A stretch of 64,000 bases of DNA from an uncultured Brachyspira sp. (GTDB taxonomy: Bacteria; Spirochaetota; Brachyspiria; Brachyspirales; Brachyspiraceae), in the NCBI RefSeq assembly GCF_944393015.1, contig NZ_CALXYQ010000003.1, positions 1 to 64,000 of the forward strand, given 5' to 3'. This document shows, in pieces, positions 1 through 7,203 of this stretch. Below the pieces are notes generated by a model. It worked only from the letters and a program-made list of their open reading frames with translations. It was not told where the DNA came from and made no database searches. A program made the translations under genes and the position numbers. Every line of letters begins with the position of its first letter. The stretch's first letter is position 1.

Positions 1-251
1 AAAGAATGATCTTTAGCTTTTACTTTATTATTTCCATTTATTTTATATACAAAAAGAGGTAAAGTTGCTATTGTTTCTGCTATAACTCTCACGCATGCAA
101 ATACTGTAGAGAAAGTTAAAGCAGTATTAGGATTGACTGCTGATAGAGTTTTATCATTTTGAATTGATAAAAAATTACTTCCATCTATATGGCTAAAATC
201 AGGAAATAGCCATTTTTTTATATAATTCCCTATATTTTTTATTAAAGACAT
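1..251 (-). CDS. Phage portal protein, HK97 family, N-terminal part (cut by window edge)
   Basis: The minus strand is open from an ATG at 251-249 to the window edge, giving 83 residues. Residues about 48-68 read FACVRVIAETIATLPLFVY, the usual N-terminal signature of HK97-type portal proteins, which form the dodecameric DNA-entry ring at one capsid vertex. The rest of the gene lies left of the window. It is transcribed away from the terminase genes, with a 99-bp AT-rich gap between the two starts. In most tailed phages portal follows the large terminase on the same strand, so the divergent order is odd. Family assignment rests on this motif and the neighbouring terminase genes. Confidence 0.85.
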   Translation of the reverse strand, partial: MSLIKNIGNYIKKWLFPDFSHIDGSNFLSIQNDKTLSAVNPNTALTFSTVFACVRVIAETIATLPLFVYKINGNNKVKAKDHS

Positions 252-350
252 ATAATATATAAAAAAATATAAGGAAATATAAGCATTATATAATTATATT
301 ACTTATTATTAATATATATTTTTAACTAAAATATACTATTAGGAGTATAA

Positions 351-770
351 ATGCCCAATAAAGCTAAAAAAGCCACTGCCAAAGACACGCATAAAGCGAA
401 AATACCAAATCCACCAGAATATTTTTGTGGGTATTCTTTAAAAAAATGGAAAGAGCTTGCTCCTATTTTTACTGAAAAAAATATGCTTGGAGATGCCGAT
501 TTATCAGCATTTGAACTTTTATGCCTGCATTATGGTGATGCTATGAATCTTTATGAAGCTATGATTAATGAAGGAGGTTCTATAGCTGGATATTTGGCAG
601 GTAAAAACTCTCAAACTATGGGAGAATATTTAGCATATCATAAAGCTATAACAGCATATACTAAAATGCTTACTGAGTTCGGTTTAACTCCTGCTTCCAA
701 AAAGAAAGTTCCTGCACCTGAAACTATAGAAGATGAGGATATACTTTCTAAAATGCTTAATGAAAATTAA
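351..770 (+). CDS. terS: Phage terminase small subunit, P27 family
   Basis: A 139-residue protein with the features of P27-type small terminases: a WKELAPIF segment near residue 33, an acidic DADLSAFELLCLHY helix (48-61), and the C-terminal signature EFGLTPASKKKV (109-120), which matches the GLTPASR motif of the family. Small terminases recognise the packaging site and recruit the large subunit. The start has a clear AGGAG site. The N-terminus is rich in lysine, consistent with DNA binding. The large terminase lies 0.7 kb downstream on the same strand, separated by a gene for a secreted protein. Confidence 0.85.
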   Translation: MPNKAKKATAKDTHKAKIPNPPEYFCGYSLKKWKELAPIFTEKNMLGDADLSAFELLCLHYGDAMNLYEAMINEGGSIAGYLAGKNSQTMGEYLAYHKAITAYTKMLTEFGLTPASKKKVPAPETIEDEDILSKMLNEN

Positions 771-831
771 TTAAATTAAATGTTGAATAAATAAAAAAAT
801 TATATATACTATAAAAAATAAAGGGCATAAT

Positions 832-1377
832 ATGAAAAAGATATTTATTTTTATAGTATTAATTATTTTTAATACTTTTTTATGCTATGCAATTACTGTA
901 GATAAAAAAATTGCCGATGCATATTTAAAATCTTATTATCCAGAAGATAATAATAAAAATGCTTCTAGTGTTGCAGATATATATTATGTGTATAATGAAA
1001 ATAAAACTAATACTATAGTACTAGAAGGAGAATATATTGCTGAAATTGATAATGAAACAGTAGATATCAATATGCTTTTTTATCCGAACATCAAACTTAC
1101 AGAATCAGTAAATGAAGTTCATTTTTTTAATAATGATTTTTTAGTAACTTTTAGTGCATCTTATATGAAACATTCTAATTATTTATTGATTATGGAACTC
1201 AACCTTATACTTTTTAATTCTTTCAAGAAACAAAAAATTATTTCTATGTTTAAAGATGGTGATGTTCAAATAATGTATAATTTTAATGGAAAAACTTACA
1301 AATATCCTATTGATGATGAAACATCTAATCTAATAGGAAAACTTATAATTGGTACTCATTCTAAATTAACGTATTAA
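832..1377 (+). CDS. Predicted secreted protein between the terminase genes
   Basis: A 181-residue protein of unknown function. It starts after an AAAGGG ribosome site and has a typical Sec signal peptide: MKK, a hydrophobic run of about 14 residues, then a likely signal peptidase I cut after CYA (residues 18-20). The mature part is beta-rich in appearance, with no cysteine or recognisable catalytic motif. It is co-oriented with, and sits between, the small and large terminase genes, where most phages have nothing. Such an insertion is typical of a moron, a gene that may serve the lysogenic host; that role is inferred only. Confidence 0.6.
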   Translation: MKKIFIFIVLIIFNTFLCYAITVDKKIADAYLKSYYPEDNNKNASSVADIYYVYNENKTNTIVLEGEYIAEIDNETVDINMLFYPNIKLTESVNEVHFFNNDFLVTFSASYMKHSNYLLIMELNLILFNSFKKQKIISMFKDGDVQIMYNFNGKTYKYPIDDETSNLIGKLIIGTHSKLTY

Positions 1378-1484
1378 TTTTACTTTAATATGAAGTTTAA
1401 AATTATGTATAATAATATCTTTTATCTAAAATTATTAATTAATAAATAATATAATCTTCTTGAAAAAATGATAAATGGTTAAAT

Positions 1485-3260
1485 ATGATTTATACCTATG
1501 AAGAATATATCAATAAAGTTATAAATAAAGAATTGCCAGTCTGTCAAGCTGCTTTTTTATCTGTGAAAAGGCATTTGGACGATATAGAAAAATCAAAAAA
1601 TAATGATTATCCTTTTTATTTTGATGAGAACGAAGCTAAACGTCCTATTACTTTTATTCAATCTTTAGTACATACGAAAGGGGAATGGGCAAATCATAAT
1701 ATTATACTAGAGCCTTGGGAACAGTTTATAATAGCAAGCATATTTGGATGGAGGAGAAAGGAAAATAATTTAAGAAGATTTAAAAAGGCTTATGTTCAAG
1801 TTAGCAGGAAAAATGGAAAAACTACTTTTGCATCTGGAATTGGTAATTATTGTTTTTTCTGCGACAGTCCTGCAGAGGCTGGAGTCGAAATATATTATAT
1901 AGCTACTAAAAAAGATCAAGCGAAAATTGCATGGAGTGAAAGCGAAAGACAAATAAGAAAAGCAAAAGCTCTTAATAAAGAAGCGATTACATATAAACAA
2001 ACTTCTACAATTACAAAGAAAAAAGATACTGCCTCAAAATCCAAACCGCTTGGACAGGACAGCAACACTGAAGATGGATTAAATCCGCATTTAGTTATAG
2101 TCGATGAATATCATGCACATCCTGATAATGAATTATTAAATGTTCTTGAATCTGGAATGGGAGCGAGAAGGCAGCCGCTTGTATTTATAATCAGTACGGC
2201 TGGATTTGATAAATCTTCAGTATGTTTTTCTGAATATGAATATGCAAAGCAAGTATTACAAGGTTCATTAAATAATGATGAGTATTTTACTATAATATAC
2301 GAGCCTGATAACATCAATGATATTTGGGTATTTATGTCTGAATATAAAGAAAAATTAAATAAAAATGAAGATGTTTCAAAGCAGGAAGAATTAATAAATA
2401 AAATTATTTTTCAAGCTAATCCTAATATAAATGTTTCTGTAAAAGACAGTTACCTAAAATCTAGGCTTTTAGAAGGACTAGATAAACCTATTCAAAGAAC
2501 AGATATTCTTACAAAAAACTTGAATGTTTGGACACAGGCAAGCGAGGTTTGGATTTCTTCTGACAGGTGGCTTAAATCTTATTCACATCAAAATATAAAT
2601 ATAAATGAATTAAAAGGCAGGAAAGCCTGCATCGGTTTAGATTTAGCAACTACAAGAGATATAGCAGCCTATGTTTTATGTTTTGATTCTATTGATAATG
2701 GTCCATATATACTTCTGCCACGATTCTTTATGCCTCAAGAAAATATTAGGCAGCGTTCTAAAGAGGACAGAGTACCTTATGAATTATGGGCTTCTCAAGG
2801 TTTAATTACTTTAACAAGCGGTGATATAATAGATTTTGATGTTATAGAATCTTCAATTTTAAATGATGCGAAAGATTTTGAAATTATAGAAATAGCTTAT
2901 GATCCTTGGAAGGCTATTGAAATAGTAACACACTTAGAAAGCGAAGGCTTCAAAATGGAACAGGTTAGGCAGTCTTTTGCTGTCGGAGGTTTATCTGAAG
3001 GAACTTCTTTATTTGAAAAAACTATAGATGAACGAAAACTTTTACATGGTAATAATGCTGTTCTTAATTGGATGATAAGCTGCTGTGAAGTAAAAACTGA
3101 TGGTAGAGATAATTATCTTCCTATAAAACCTGACAGAAGAAGATCATATAAAAGAATAGATGGTGTTGTAGCCTCTATTATGGCTCTTCATAGAGTGATT
3201 AAAAATCATTTTGAAGATACGAAAAGTATTTATGAAAGTGAAGGTGTATTCACATTATAA
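1485..3260 (+). CDS. terL: Phage terminase large subunit (Terminase_1 type)
   Basis: A 591-residue packaging motor. The ATPase half shows a Walker A-like VSRKNGKTT (106-114), a Walker B LVIVDEYHAH (203-212) and a FIISTAG coupling motif (234-240). The C-terminal nuclease half begins with the acidic strand CIGLDLATTRD (382-392), followed by an AYDPW motif. Length and motif order fit the HK97/P27-associated large terminases that cut concatemeric DNA and pump it through the portal. No strong Shine-Dalgarno is visible before the ATG. Portal does not follow; the next gene is on the opposite strand. Confidence 0.9.
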   Translation: MIYTYEEYINKVINKELPVCQAAFLSVKRHLDDIEKSKNNDYPFYFDENEAKRPITFIQSLVHTKGEWANHNIILEPWEQFIIASIFGWRRKENNLRRFKKAYVQVSRKNGKTTFASGIGNYCFFCDSPAEAGVEIYYIATKKDQAKIAWSESERQIRKAKALNKEAITYKQTSTITKKKDTASKSKPLGQDSNTEDGLNPHLVIVDEYHAHPDNELLNVLESGMGARRQPLVFIISTAGFDKSSVCFSEYEYAKQVLQGSLNNDEYFTIIYEPDNINDIWVFMSEYKEKLNKNEDVSKQEELINKIIFQANPNINVSVKDSYLKSRLLEGLDKPIQRTDILTKNLNVWTQASEVWISSDRWLKSYSHQNININELKGRKACIGLDLATTRDIAAYVLCFDSIDNGPYILLPRFFMPQENIRQRSKEDRVPYELWASQGLITLTSGDIIDFDVIESSILNDAKDFEIIEIAYDPWKAIEIVTHLESEGFKMEQVRQSFAVGGLSEGTSLFEKTIDERKLLHGNNAVLNWMISCCEVKTDGRDNYLPIKPDRRRSYKRIDGVVASIMALHRVIKNHFEDTKSIYESEGVFTL

Positions 3261-3414
3261 TATCACTAATTTTCTCAGTACCCCCTAATAAAAAAGTTAT
3301 CGCCATGCATAAAAGACTCCCCACTCGTTGCACCGATTGAAAACCTGTAGAGATTTTACCCACCCCTTATTAATTAATAATATATAAAAAATATATAATT
3401 TAATTACTATATAA

Positions 3415-4236
3415 TTATTTTAATTGATACAATATTTTTTCAAAATCATTTAAGCTTATAGAAATAGTTTTTATGTAATTTATATTTATTTTTTTTCTTA
3501 TAAAATCTTGATTCATTAAATCATATACAAAAATTGCTTTATTTAATAACTTATTATCATTTGTTACAAAATAATCGCAGTATGTAGCATGCAAACAATG
3601 ATAGAAATCCCCATTAATATTTTTAATATTCATTTTTAATTTTTCTTTAAGATTATCATAATTTTCATCTAATATATCTATAAAATCGTATATACTTGAC
3701 ATTATTGCCATCATATTATTATTAAATGTTTTTATTGAAGTTTCATTTAAAATATATTTAAATTCATCTAAAGATACATTTTCTGTTTTTAATTTATTCC
3801 TTAAATCTTTGTAATCATTTGAAGATTTCATTATATTTAACATATTATTTGTAGAAATTACCAATTTGTTCCTAATTTCTATATCTCTTATATTAAACTT
3901 TTTTAATATATAGTCATCTATACTATTAATATCAAAAATATTATAATTTAGTATATCATTTTGATTACATTTCATTTTTTCAATATGAGATGTCGGAAAA
4001 ACATTATATGGAATTAATTTATTTTTATTTTCAATGATGCGTACCATATTATTATCGGTAACTCTTTCTATTTTTTTTAACTCATCTAACCAATATATTT
4101 CTTCAGCTGATAACAAGTCATAAATATGTCCAAAAGAGTAAAAGTATTTATACCCTTTTTTTCTAGAAAGTTGTATTTTATCTAATATATTTCCGTCTAA
4201 TCTAGTTATAATATTCTGATCTAAATATATTTTCAT
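3415..4236 (-). CDS. PIN-like domain protein (putative ribonuclease)
   Basis: A 273-residue protein if started at the ATG at 4236, which has GGAG ten bases upstream; a TTG six codons earlier is the only alternative. It begins KIYLDQNIITRL, resembling the first acidic strand of PIN-like nucleases (Asp at residue 5), and near its end carries DFYHCLHATYCDYFVTNDNK, in which the spaced acids and the YCDxFVTxD pattern match the second half of a PIN active site. The middle is helical and Lys/Asn-rich. It stands alone on the minus strand between terL and the small toxin-like locus. A role as RNase or phage-defence effector is plausible but inferred. Confidence 0.5.
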   Translation of the reverse strand: MKIYLDQNIITRLDGNILDKIQLSRKKGYKYFYSFGHIYDLLSAEEIYWLDELKKIERVTDNNMVRIIENKNKLIPYNVFPTSHIEKMKCNQNDILNYNIFDINSIDDYILKKFNIRDIEIRNKLVISTNNMLNIMKSSNDYKDLRNKLKTENVSLDEFKYILNETSIKTFNNNMMAIMSSIYDFIDILDENYDNLKEKLKMNIKNINGDFYHCLHATYCDYFVTNDNKLLNKAIFVYDLMNQDFIRKKININYIKTISISLNDFEKILYQLK

Positions 4237-4402
4237 AATTCTAAAACTCCACAACTAATACTAATAATTTATATTAAAAAAATTATACTAAATTTATATA
4301 ATTTATACAATTCTTAAAAAGAATCAGTAACAATATGATAAAATAATATAATTTATAACTAATAAAAAATATCTTTTAATTAAATAAAAAAATTGAATAG
4401 TA

Positions 4403-4430
4403 TTGACAATTTTCAAGATTATAGTATAAT
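4403..4430 (+). promoter_or_regulatory. Consensus sigma70 promoter for the small peptide locus
   Basis: TTGACA (4403-4408), 16-bp spacer, TATAAT (4425-4430). Both hexamers are perfect consensus. Transcription should start near 4437, about 27 bases before the ATG of the 28-residue peptide. Confidence 0.75.
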
Positions 4431-4463
4431 ATAATTAATCCTAAAGAAATGAAGGAGGTAATT

Positions 4464-4550
4464 ATGGAAGTCTTAACTTTCATAGCTACAATTATTGATA
4501 TCCTGACACTTATCGTAATTGTGGTTAAGCTAATAAAAATTAAAAAATAA
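4464..4550 (+). CDS. 28-residue hydrophobic peptide, candidate type I toxin
   Basis: The peptide begins MEVLTFIATI, is almost wholly hydrophobic from residue 4 to 24, and ends KLIKIKK. One short membrane helix with a basic tail is the shape of TxpA, Fst and holin-like type I toxins; no homology can be claimed by eye. Translation signals are strong: GAAGGAGGT six bases before the ATG, behind a consensus promoter. The start region 4459-4472 is complementary to 4597-4610 downstream, so the full-length mRNA could fold back and hide its start codon. A convergent consensus promoter on the minus strand would make RNA overlapping the 3' end. Confidence 0.6.
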   Translation: MEVLTFIATIIDILTLIVIVVKLIKIKK

Positions 4551-4560
4551 TTTTTATTAG
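4530..4560. terminator. Perfect 13-bp AT-rich hairpin at the end of the small peptide gene
   Basis: Arms CTAATAAAAATTA and TAATTTTTATTAG are exact complements around a five-base A loop. The stem covers the last codons and stop of the peptide. It could end both the sense transcript and the proposed antisense RNA, because each strand has a T run inside the stem, but no T tract follows outside it. Confidence 0.45.
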
Positions 4561-4606
4561 TCACGAAAGGGAGCTAAGTTAGCCGACTTGGCTCCTGACT
4601 TCCATA
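4530..4606 (-). ncRNA. Proposed antisense (antitoxin) RNA
   Basis: Inferred transcript from the minus-strand promoter at 4640-4613, starting near 4606. It would be complementary to the fold-back segment (4597-4610), to the 10-bp GC-richer hairpin 4570-4595 (arms GGAGCTAAGT and ACTTGGCTCC, loop TAGCCG) and to the last codons of the peptide gene, possibly ending at the AT hairpin 4530-4560. Its 3' end is a guess. Confidence 0.4.
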
Positions 4607-4610
4607 GTTA
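4570..4610 (+). promoter_or_regulatory. Hairpin plus fold-back segment in the peptide mRNA 3' region
   Basis: Positions 4570-4595 form a 10-bp stem with one G-U pair and a six-base loop. Immediately after it, 4597-4610 (GACTTCCATAGTTA) can pair over 14 positions, one of them G-U, with 4459-4472 (TAATTATGGAAGTC), which contains the start codon of the peptide. This is the layout of translation-blocking fold-backs in hok-like and AapA-like mRNAs. Confidence 0.55.
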
Positions 4611-4612
4611 AT

Positions 4613-4640
4613 ATTATATACATTATGAAGGAGTTGTCAA
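4613..4640 (-). promoter_or_regulatory. Convergent consensus promoter, antisense to the small peptide gene
   Basis: On the minus strand: TTGACA (4640-4635), 16-bp spacer, TATAAT (4618-4613). Both hexamers are perfect and face the sense promoter at 4403-4430. The -35 box overlaps the region just before the start of the second small peptide at 4642. Confidence 0.65.
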
Positions 4641-4641
4641 G

Positions 4642-4740
4642 ATGTTAACAACTGTAAATGCAATATTATCTGTAGTATCATTATCACTTAATATAGTAGT
4701 ATTAGTTCTTTTATTGAAAAGAGGTCATAATAATGGATAA
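4642..4740 (+). CDS. 32-residue small membrane peptide
   Basis: The peptide starts MLTTVNAILSVVSLSLN, continues hydrophobic to about residue 25, then ends KRGHNNG, so one short membrane helix with a basic tail. A GAAGGAG site precedes it. A six-base stem (AGTTGT with ACAACT) brackets the ATG and could limit initiation. Its last bases overlap the start of the ribbon-helix-helix gene at 4733, suggesting coupled translation. It may be a second toxin-like peptide or a leader peptide; function unknown. Confidence 0.4.
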   Translation: MLTTVNAILSVVSLSLNIVVLVLLLKRGHNNG

Positions 4741-4933
4741 TAAAAAAAATAGCTGGGGAGGAGCTAGAGCTAACTCTGGACCGAAAAGAAAGACAGAAGA
4801 TAGGCTTGACATTAAATTATATATGCGTGTTAGTGAAAAAGAACAGCTCCTAATAAAAGAAAAAGCAGAGCAGAATAATGTTAGTGTATCTCAATATATT
4901 AGAGATGCTGTATTAAAAGAATTAAATATATAA
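4733..4933 (+). CDS. Small ribbon-helix-helix-type DNA-binding protein
   Basis: A 66-residue basic protein. The N-terminus SWGGARANSGPKRK is a glycine/proline-rich arm often seen in phage and plasmid proteins. Residues about 26-64 (IKLYMRVSEKEQ, then NNVSVSQYIRDAVLKEL) fit a ribbon-helix-helix: one strand, then two helices with VSxSxYIRxA. These proteins act as dimeric repressors, antitoxins or mobilisation accessories. It overlaps the peptide upstream and abuts the next gene (TAATGA). It is a candidate regulator of the peptide locus and of the cassette downstream; no target is proven. Confidence 0.6.
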   Translation: MDNKKNSWGGARANSGPKRKTEDRLDIKLYMRVSEKEQLLIKEKAEQNNVSVSQYIRDAVLKELNI

Positions 4934-5304
4934 TGATAGATATTAAAAATAAAAAAATAAAAGAATTAGAAAATATTATAAAAGATAGTGATACTGTAGA
5001 GAATATTATTAAAAGAAATTATTATAATAGATTATTATTTAATTCTTTTAATTTAAGAAACAATAAATTAAAAGAACTAGAAAATATTATAAAAAATAGA
5101 TATAAAGAAAGTAATAATATAAAAAATATTATTGTAAGGTATAATGATATTGTTTTATTATTTAATTCTAATCTTTTAAAATGTCTAATAATAGATGATG
5201 AACTTAGATGTAGTTGGACAGATGAATTGACATGGGAACATCATATAAAGCAATATAATAATATTGAAGAATTATTAAATAGTTTAGATATGATTTTAAG
5301 TTAA
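4933..5304 (+). CDS. Hypothetical protein with an internal tandem duplication
   Basis: A 123-residue Asn/Ile/Lys-rich protein with no recognised family. Residues about 7-42 and 44-82 are two copies of one unit: KIKELENIIKDSD and KLKELENIIKNRY at their starts, RLLFNSFNL and VLLFNSNLL at their ends. The copies are also close at the DNA level, so the duplication looks recent. The C-terminus contains WTDELTWEHH. Its start codon overlaps the stop of the ribbon-helix-helix gene. Confidence 0.5.
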   Translation: MIDIKNKKIKELENIIKDSDTVENIIKRNYYNRLLFNSFNLRNNKLKELENIIKNRYKESNNIKNIIVRYNDIVLLFNSNLLKCLIIDDELRCSWTDELTWEHHIKQYNNIEELLNSLDMILS

Positions 5305-5311
5305 AATGGTG

Positions 5312-5335
5312 TTGCGATAATAAAGGTTATCGCAA
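5312..5335. promoter_or_regulatory. Perfect 9-bp hairpin at the left edge of the TcmP cassette
   Basis: TTGCGATAA and TTATCGCAA are exact inverted copies around TAAAGG. There is no T tract, so it is unlikely to be an ordinary terminator. A near copy lies just after the last cassette gene at 8403-8428. It may be an operator, an RNA element or a cassette boundary mark. Confidence 0.55.
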
Positions 5336-5359
5336 TATATAATAAAGAGGTTTTATATA

Positions 5360-6463
5360 ATGACAAAAGATATTAATCAAACATCATTTCCAGAAAGTAC
5401 AAAATTAAAATTACAAATATTATCTGATTTTTTTGATGAATGGTTTCCTGTTTTTTTAATGACTCCAAATAATGATAAATTGTTTATTATAGATTTTTTT
5501 GCTGGAAGTGGTACAGATGCGGACGGAATATATGGATCTCCTCTAGCTTTATTAAATGAAGCTAAAAAATTTTGTAAATATAATAAGAAAAAAGATATAG
5601 TTTTTATGTTTAATGAAAAAGATAAAGATAAATATATAAAACTTCAAGAAAATATAGATAATTTCATGAATGAATGTAAAAGTGATTGTCTAATTAATAA
5701 ATGTTTATTAAATATAAAAACTGGAAATAATATTTTTAAAGAAATATTTTTTACAGATAAAATGGATAAATTTCTTAAAAATAAGGATATAGCCAAATTT
5801 TTATTTTTAGATCAATATGGCATTAAAGAAGTTAATGATGATGTTTTTAAACTATTAATAGATAAGCCAAAAACTGATTTTATATTTTTTATATCATCAT
5901 CTATTTTAAAAAGGTTTCATGCTCATGAATTTATTAAAAAATATATCAATATAGAAGATAGTATAAAAGAAGTTAAATATTCACAAATACATTTAGAAAT
6001 TGTAAAATATTATAAAGAATTAATACCAAAAGATATGGAATGTTATATTCATGGTTTTTCATTTAAAAAAGGTTCTAACTACTATGGATTAGTGTTTGGA
6101 TCGTCACATACTTTGGGAATTGAAAAATTTTTAAAAGTATGTTGGAAGCATGATAATATAGCAGGAGCATCAAATCATAACATTTATGAAGACTTTAATT
6201 TTTTAGGAATACAATCTAAAAATATAGTTGAAAAAGTTTTAAAAGAATTGGAAGAACAAATATATAATAAAAGTATAACTACAAATATACAAGGATTTAA
6301 GTATGCATTAAAAAATGGATGTTTGCCTGTTATTTTTAAAGACCTAATAAAAAAAATGGAAAATGATAAAAAAGTAAAACTTATTCCAATTAATGGTAGA
6401 AAAATAAGTCATGCTGCTACTAATATACACAAAGTTGATGAATATAAAATAGAGGTTTTATAA
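5360..6463 (+). CDS. tcmP: Three-Cys-motif partner protein TcmP, methyltransferase-like
   Basis: A 367-residue protein resembling TcmP proteins, which are encoded beside Gp37/Gp68-like three-cysteine proteins, as here. A Rossmann methyltransferase-like motif I is visible at IDFFAGSGTDADG (44-56), followed by YGSPLALLNEA; an acidic strand FMFNEKDKD (82-90) fits motif II; FLFLDQYG (147-154) sits where these proteins have a DPYG-like motif IV, with Gln in place of Pro. The C-terminal half (255-367) is helical and unassigned. AAGAGG precedes the ATG. Only three bases separate it from the next gene. Chemical activity is inferred from fold motifs. Confidence 0.7.
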   Translation: MTKDINQTSFPESTKLKLQILSDFFDEWFPVFLMTPNNDKLFIIDFFAGSGTDADGIYGSPLALLNEAKKFCKYNKKKDIVFMFNEKDKDKYIKLQENIDNFMNECKSDCLINKCLLNIKTGNNIFKEIFFTDKMDKFLKNKDIAKFLFLDQYGIKEVNDDVFKLLIDKPKTDFIFFISSSILKRFHAHEFIKKYINIEDSIKEVKYSQIHLEIVKYYKELIPKDMECYIHGFSFKKGSNYYGLVFGSSHTLGIEKFLKVCWKHDNIAGASNHNIYEDFNFLGIQSKNIVEKVLKELEEQIYNKSITTNIQGFKYALKNGCLPVIFKDLIKKMENDKKVKLIPINGRKISHAATNIHKVDEYKIEVL

Positions 6464-6466
6464 TAA

Positions 6467-7177
6467 ATGAGTACAAAAATAGAATGGACAGAAGATACAT
6501 GGAATCCAGTTACAGGATGTACAAAAATAAGTGAAGGCTGTTTAAATTGCTATGCTGAAAAAATGGCTAATAGACTTTATAATATGGGAGTAGAAAATTA
6601 TAAAAATAAGTTTGAGGTTACTATACATGAACACATGGTAAATGAACCTCAAAAAATTAAAAAACCAAAAATGATATTCGTTAATTCTATGAGTGATCTA
6701 TTTCATGAAGATATACCAATCGATTTTATAAAAAGAATATTTAATACTATGAATAGATGTCCTCAGCATACTTTTCAAGTTTTAACTAAACGTTCAGAAA
6801 ATATGCTAAAAATTATAGAACAAGTAACATTAACAAAGAATATATGGTTAGGTGTTACAATAGAAAATAATAGAGTATTATATAGAATGAATGATTTATT
6901 AAAAGTAAAATCTCATGTTAAATTTATATCTTTTGAACCATTATTAGAAAATATAAATGATATAGATTTAACAGGAATAGATTGGGCAATAGTTGGAGGC
7001 GAATCAGGTCCTAATGCTAGACCAATTGAAGAAAATTGGATACTAAATATAAAAGAAGCATGTAAAAAATCTAAAACAGCATTCTTTTTTAAACAATGGG
7101 GTGGAGTTAATAAAAAGAAAAATGGTAGAATATTACAAGGCAGAACTTGGAATGCTATACCAAATTATGCTTTATAA
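6467..7177 (+). CDS. Gp37/Gp68-like (DUF5131) three-cysteine protein, radical-SAM-like
   Basis: A 236-residue protein with the family hallmark WNPVTGCTKISEGCLNCYAE (12-31), whose cysteines 18, 25 and 28 suggest an iron-sulfur cluster as in radical SAM enzymes. Other family blocks follow in order: FVNSMSDLFHEDIP, TFQVLTKRSE, WLGVTIEN, FISFEPLLE, WAIVGGESGPNARP and FFFKQWGG near the C-terminus. Length is normal. It follows tcmP by three bases, and both starts share the same upstream string GAGGTTTTATA. The reaction is unknown for this family; the fixed pairing with TcmP suggests joint nucleic-acid or nucleotide modification, which is inference. Confidence 0.8.
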   Translation: MSTKIEWTEDTWNPVTGCTKISEGCLNCYAEKMANRLYNMGVENYKNKFEVTIHEHMVNEPQKIKKPKMIFVNSMSDLFHEDIPIDFIKRIFNTMNRCPQHTFQVLTKRSENMLKIIEQVTLTKNIWLGVTIENNRVLYRMNDLLKVKSHVKFISFEPLLENINDIDLTGIDWAIVGGESGPNARPIEENWILNIKEACKKSKTAFFFKQWGGVNKKKNGRILQGRTWNAIPNYAL

Positions 7178-7203
7178 TAGTATTAATATTTTGGAGTGTT
7201 ATA

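Noticed and set aside
3261-3414. Possible cos site or packaging signal in the odd C-rich stretch after terL
   Set aside because: There are isolated C runs but no clear dyad or repeated R sites; cos usually lies before the small terminase. Nothing supports it beyond position.
4376-4564. Minus-strand 62-residue reading frame over the small toxin-like peptide
   Set aside because: It is antisense to the peptide with strong translation signals on the plus strand, has no ribosome site, and arises from AT-rich repeats.
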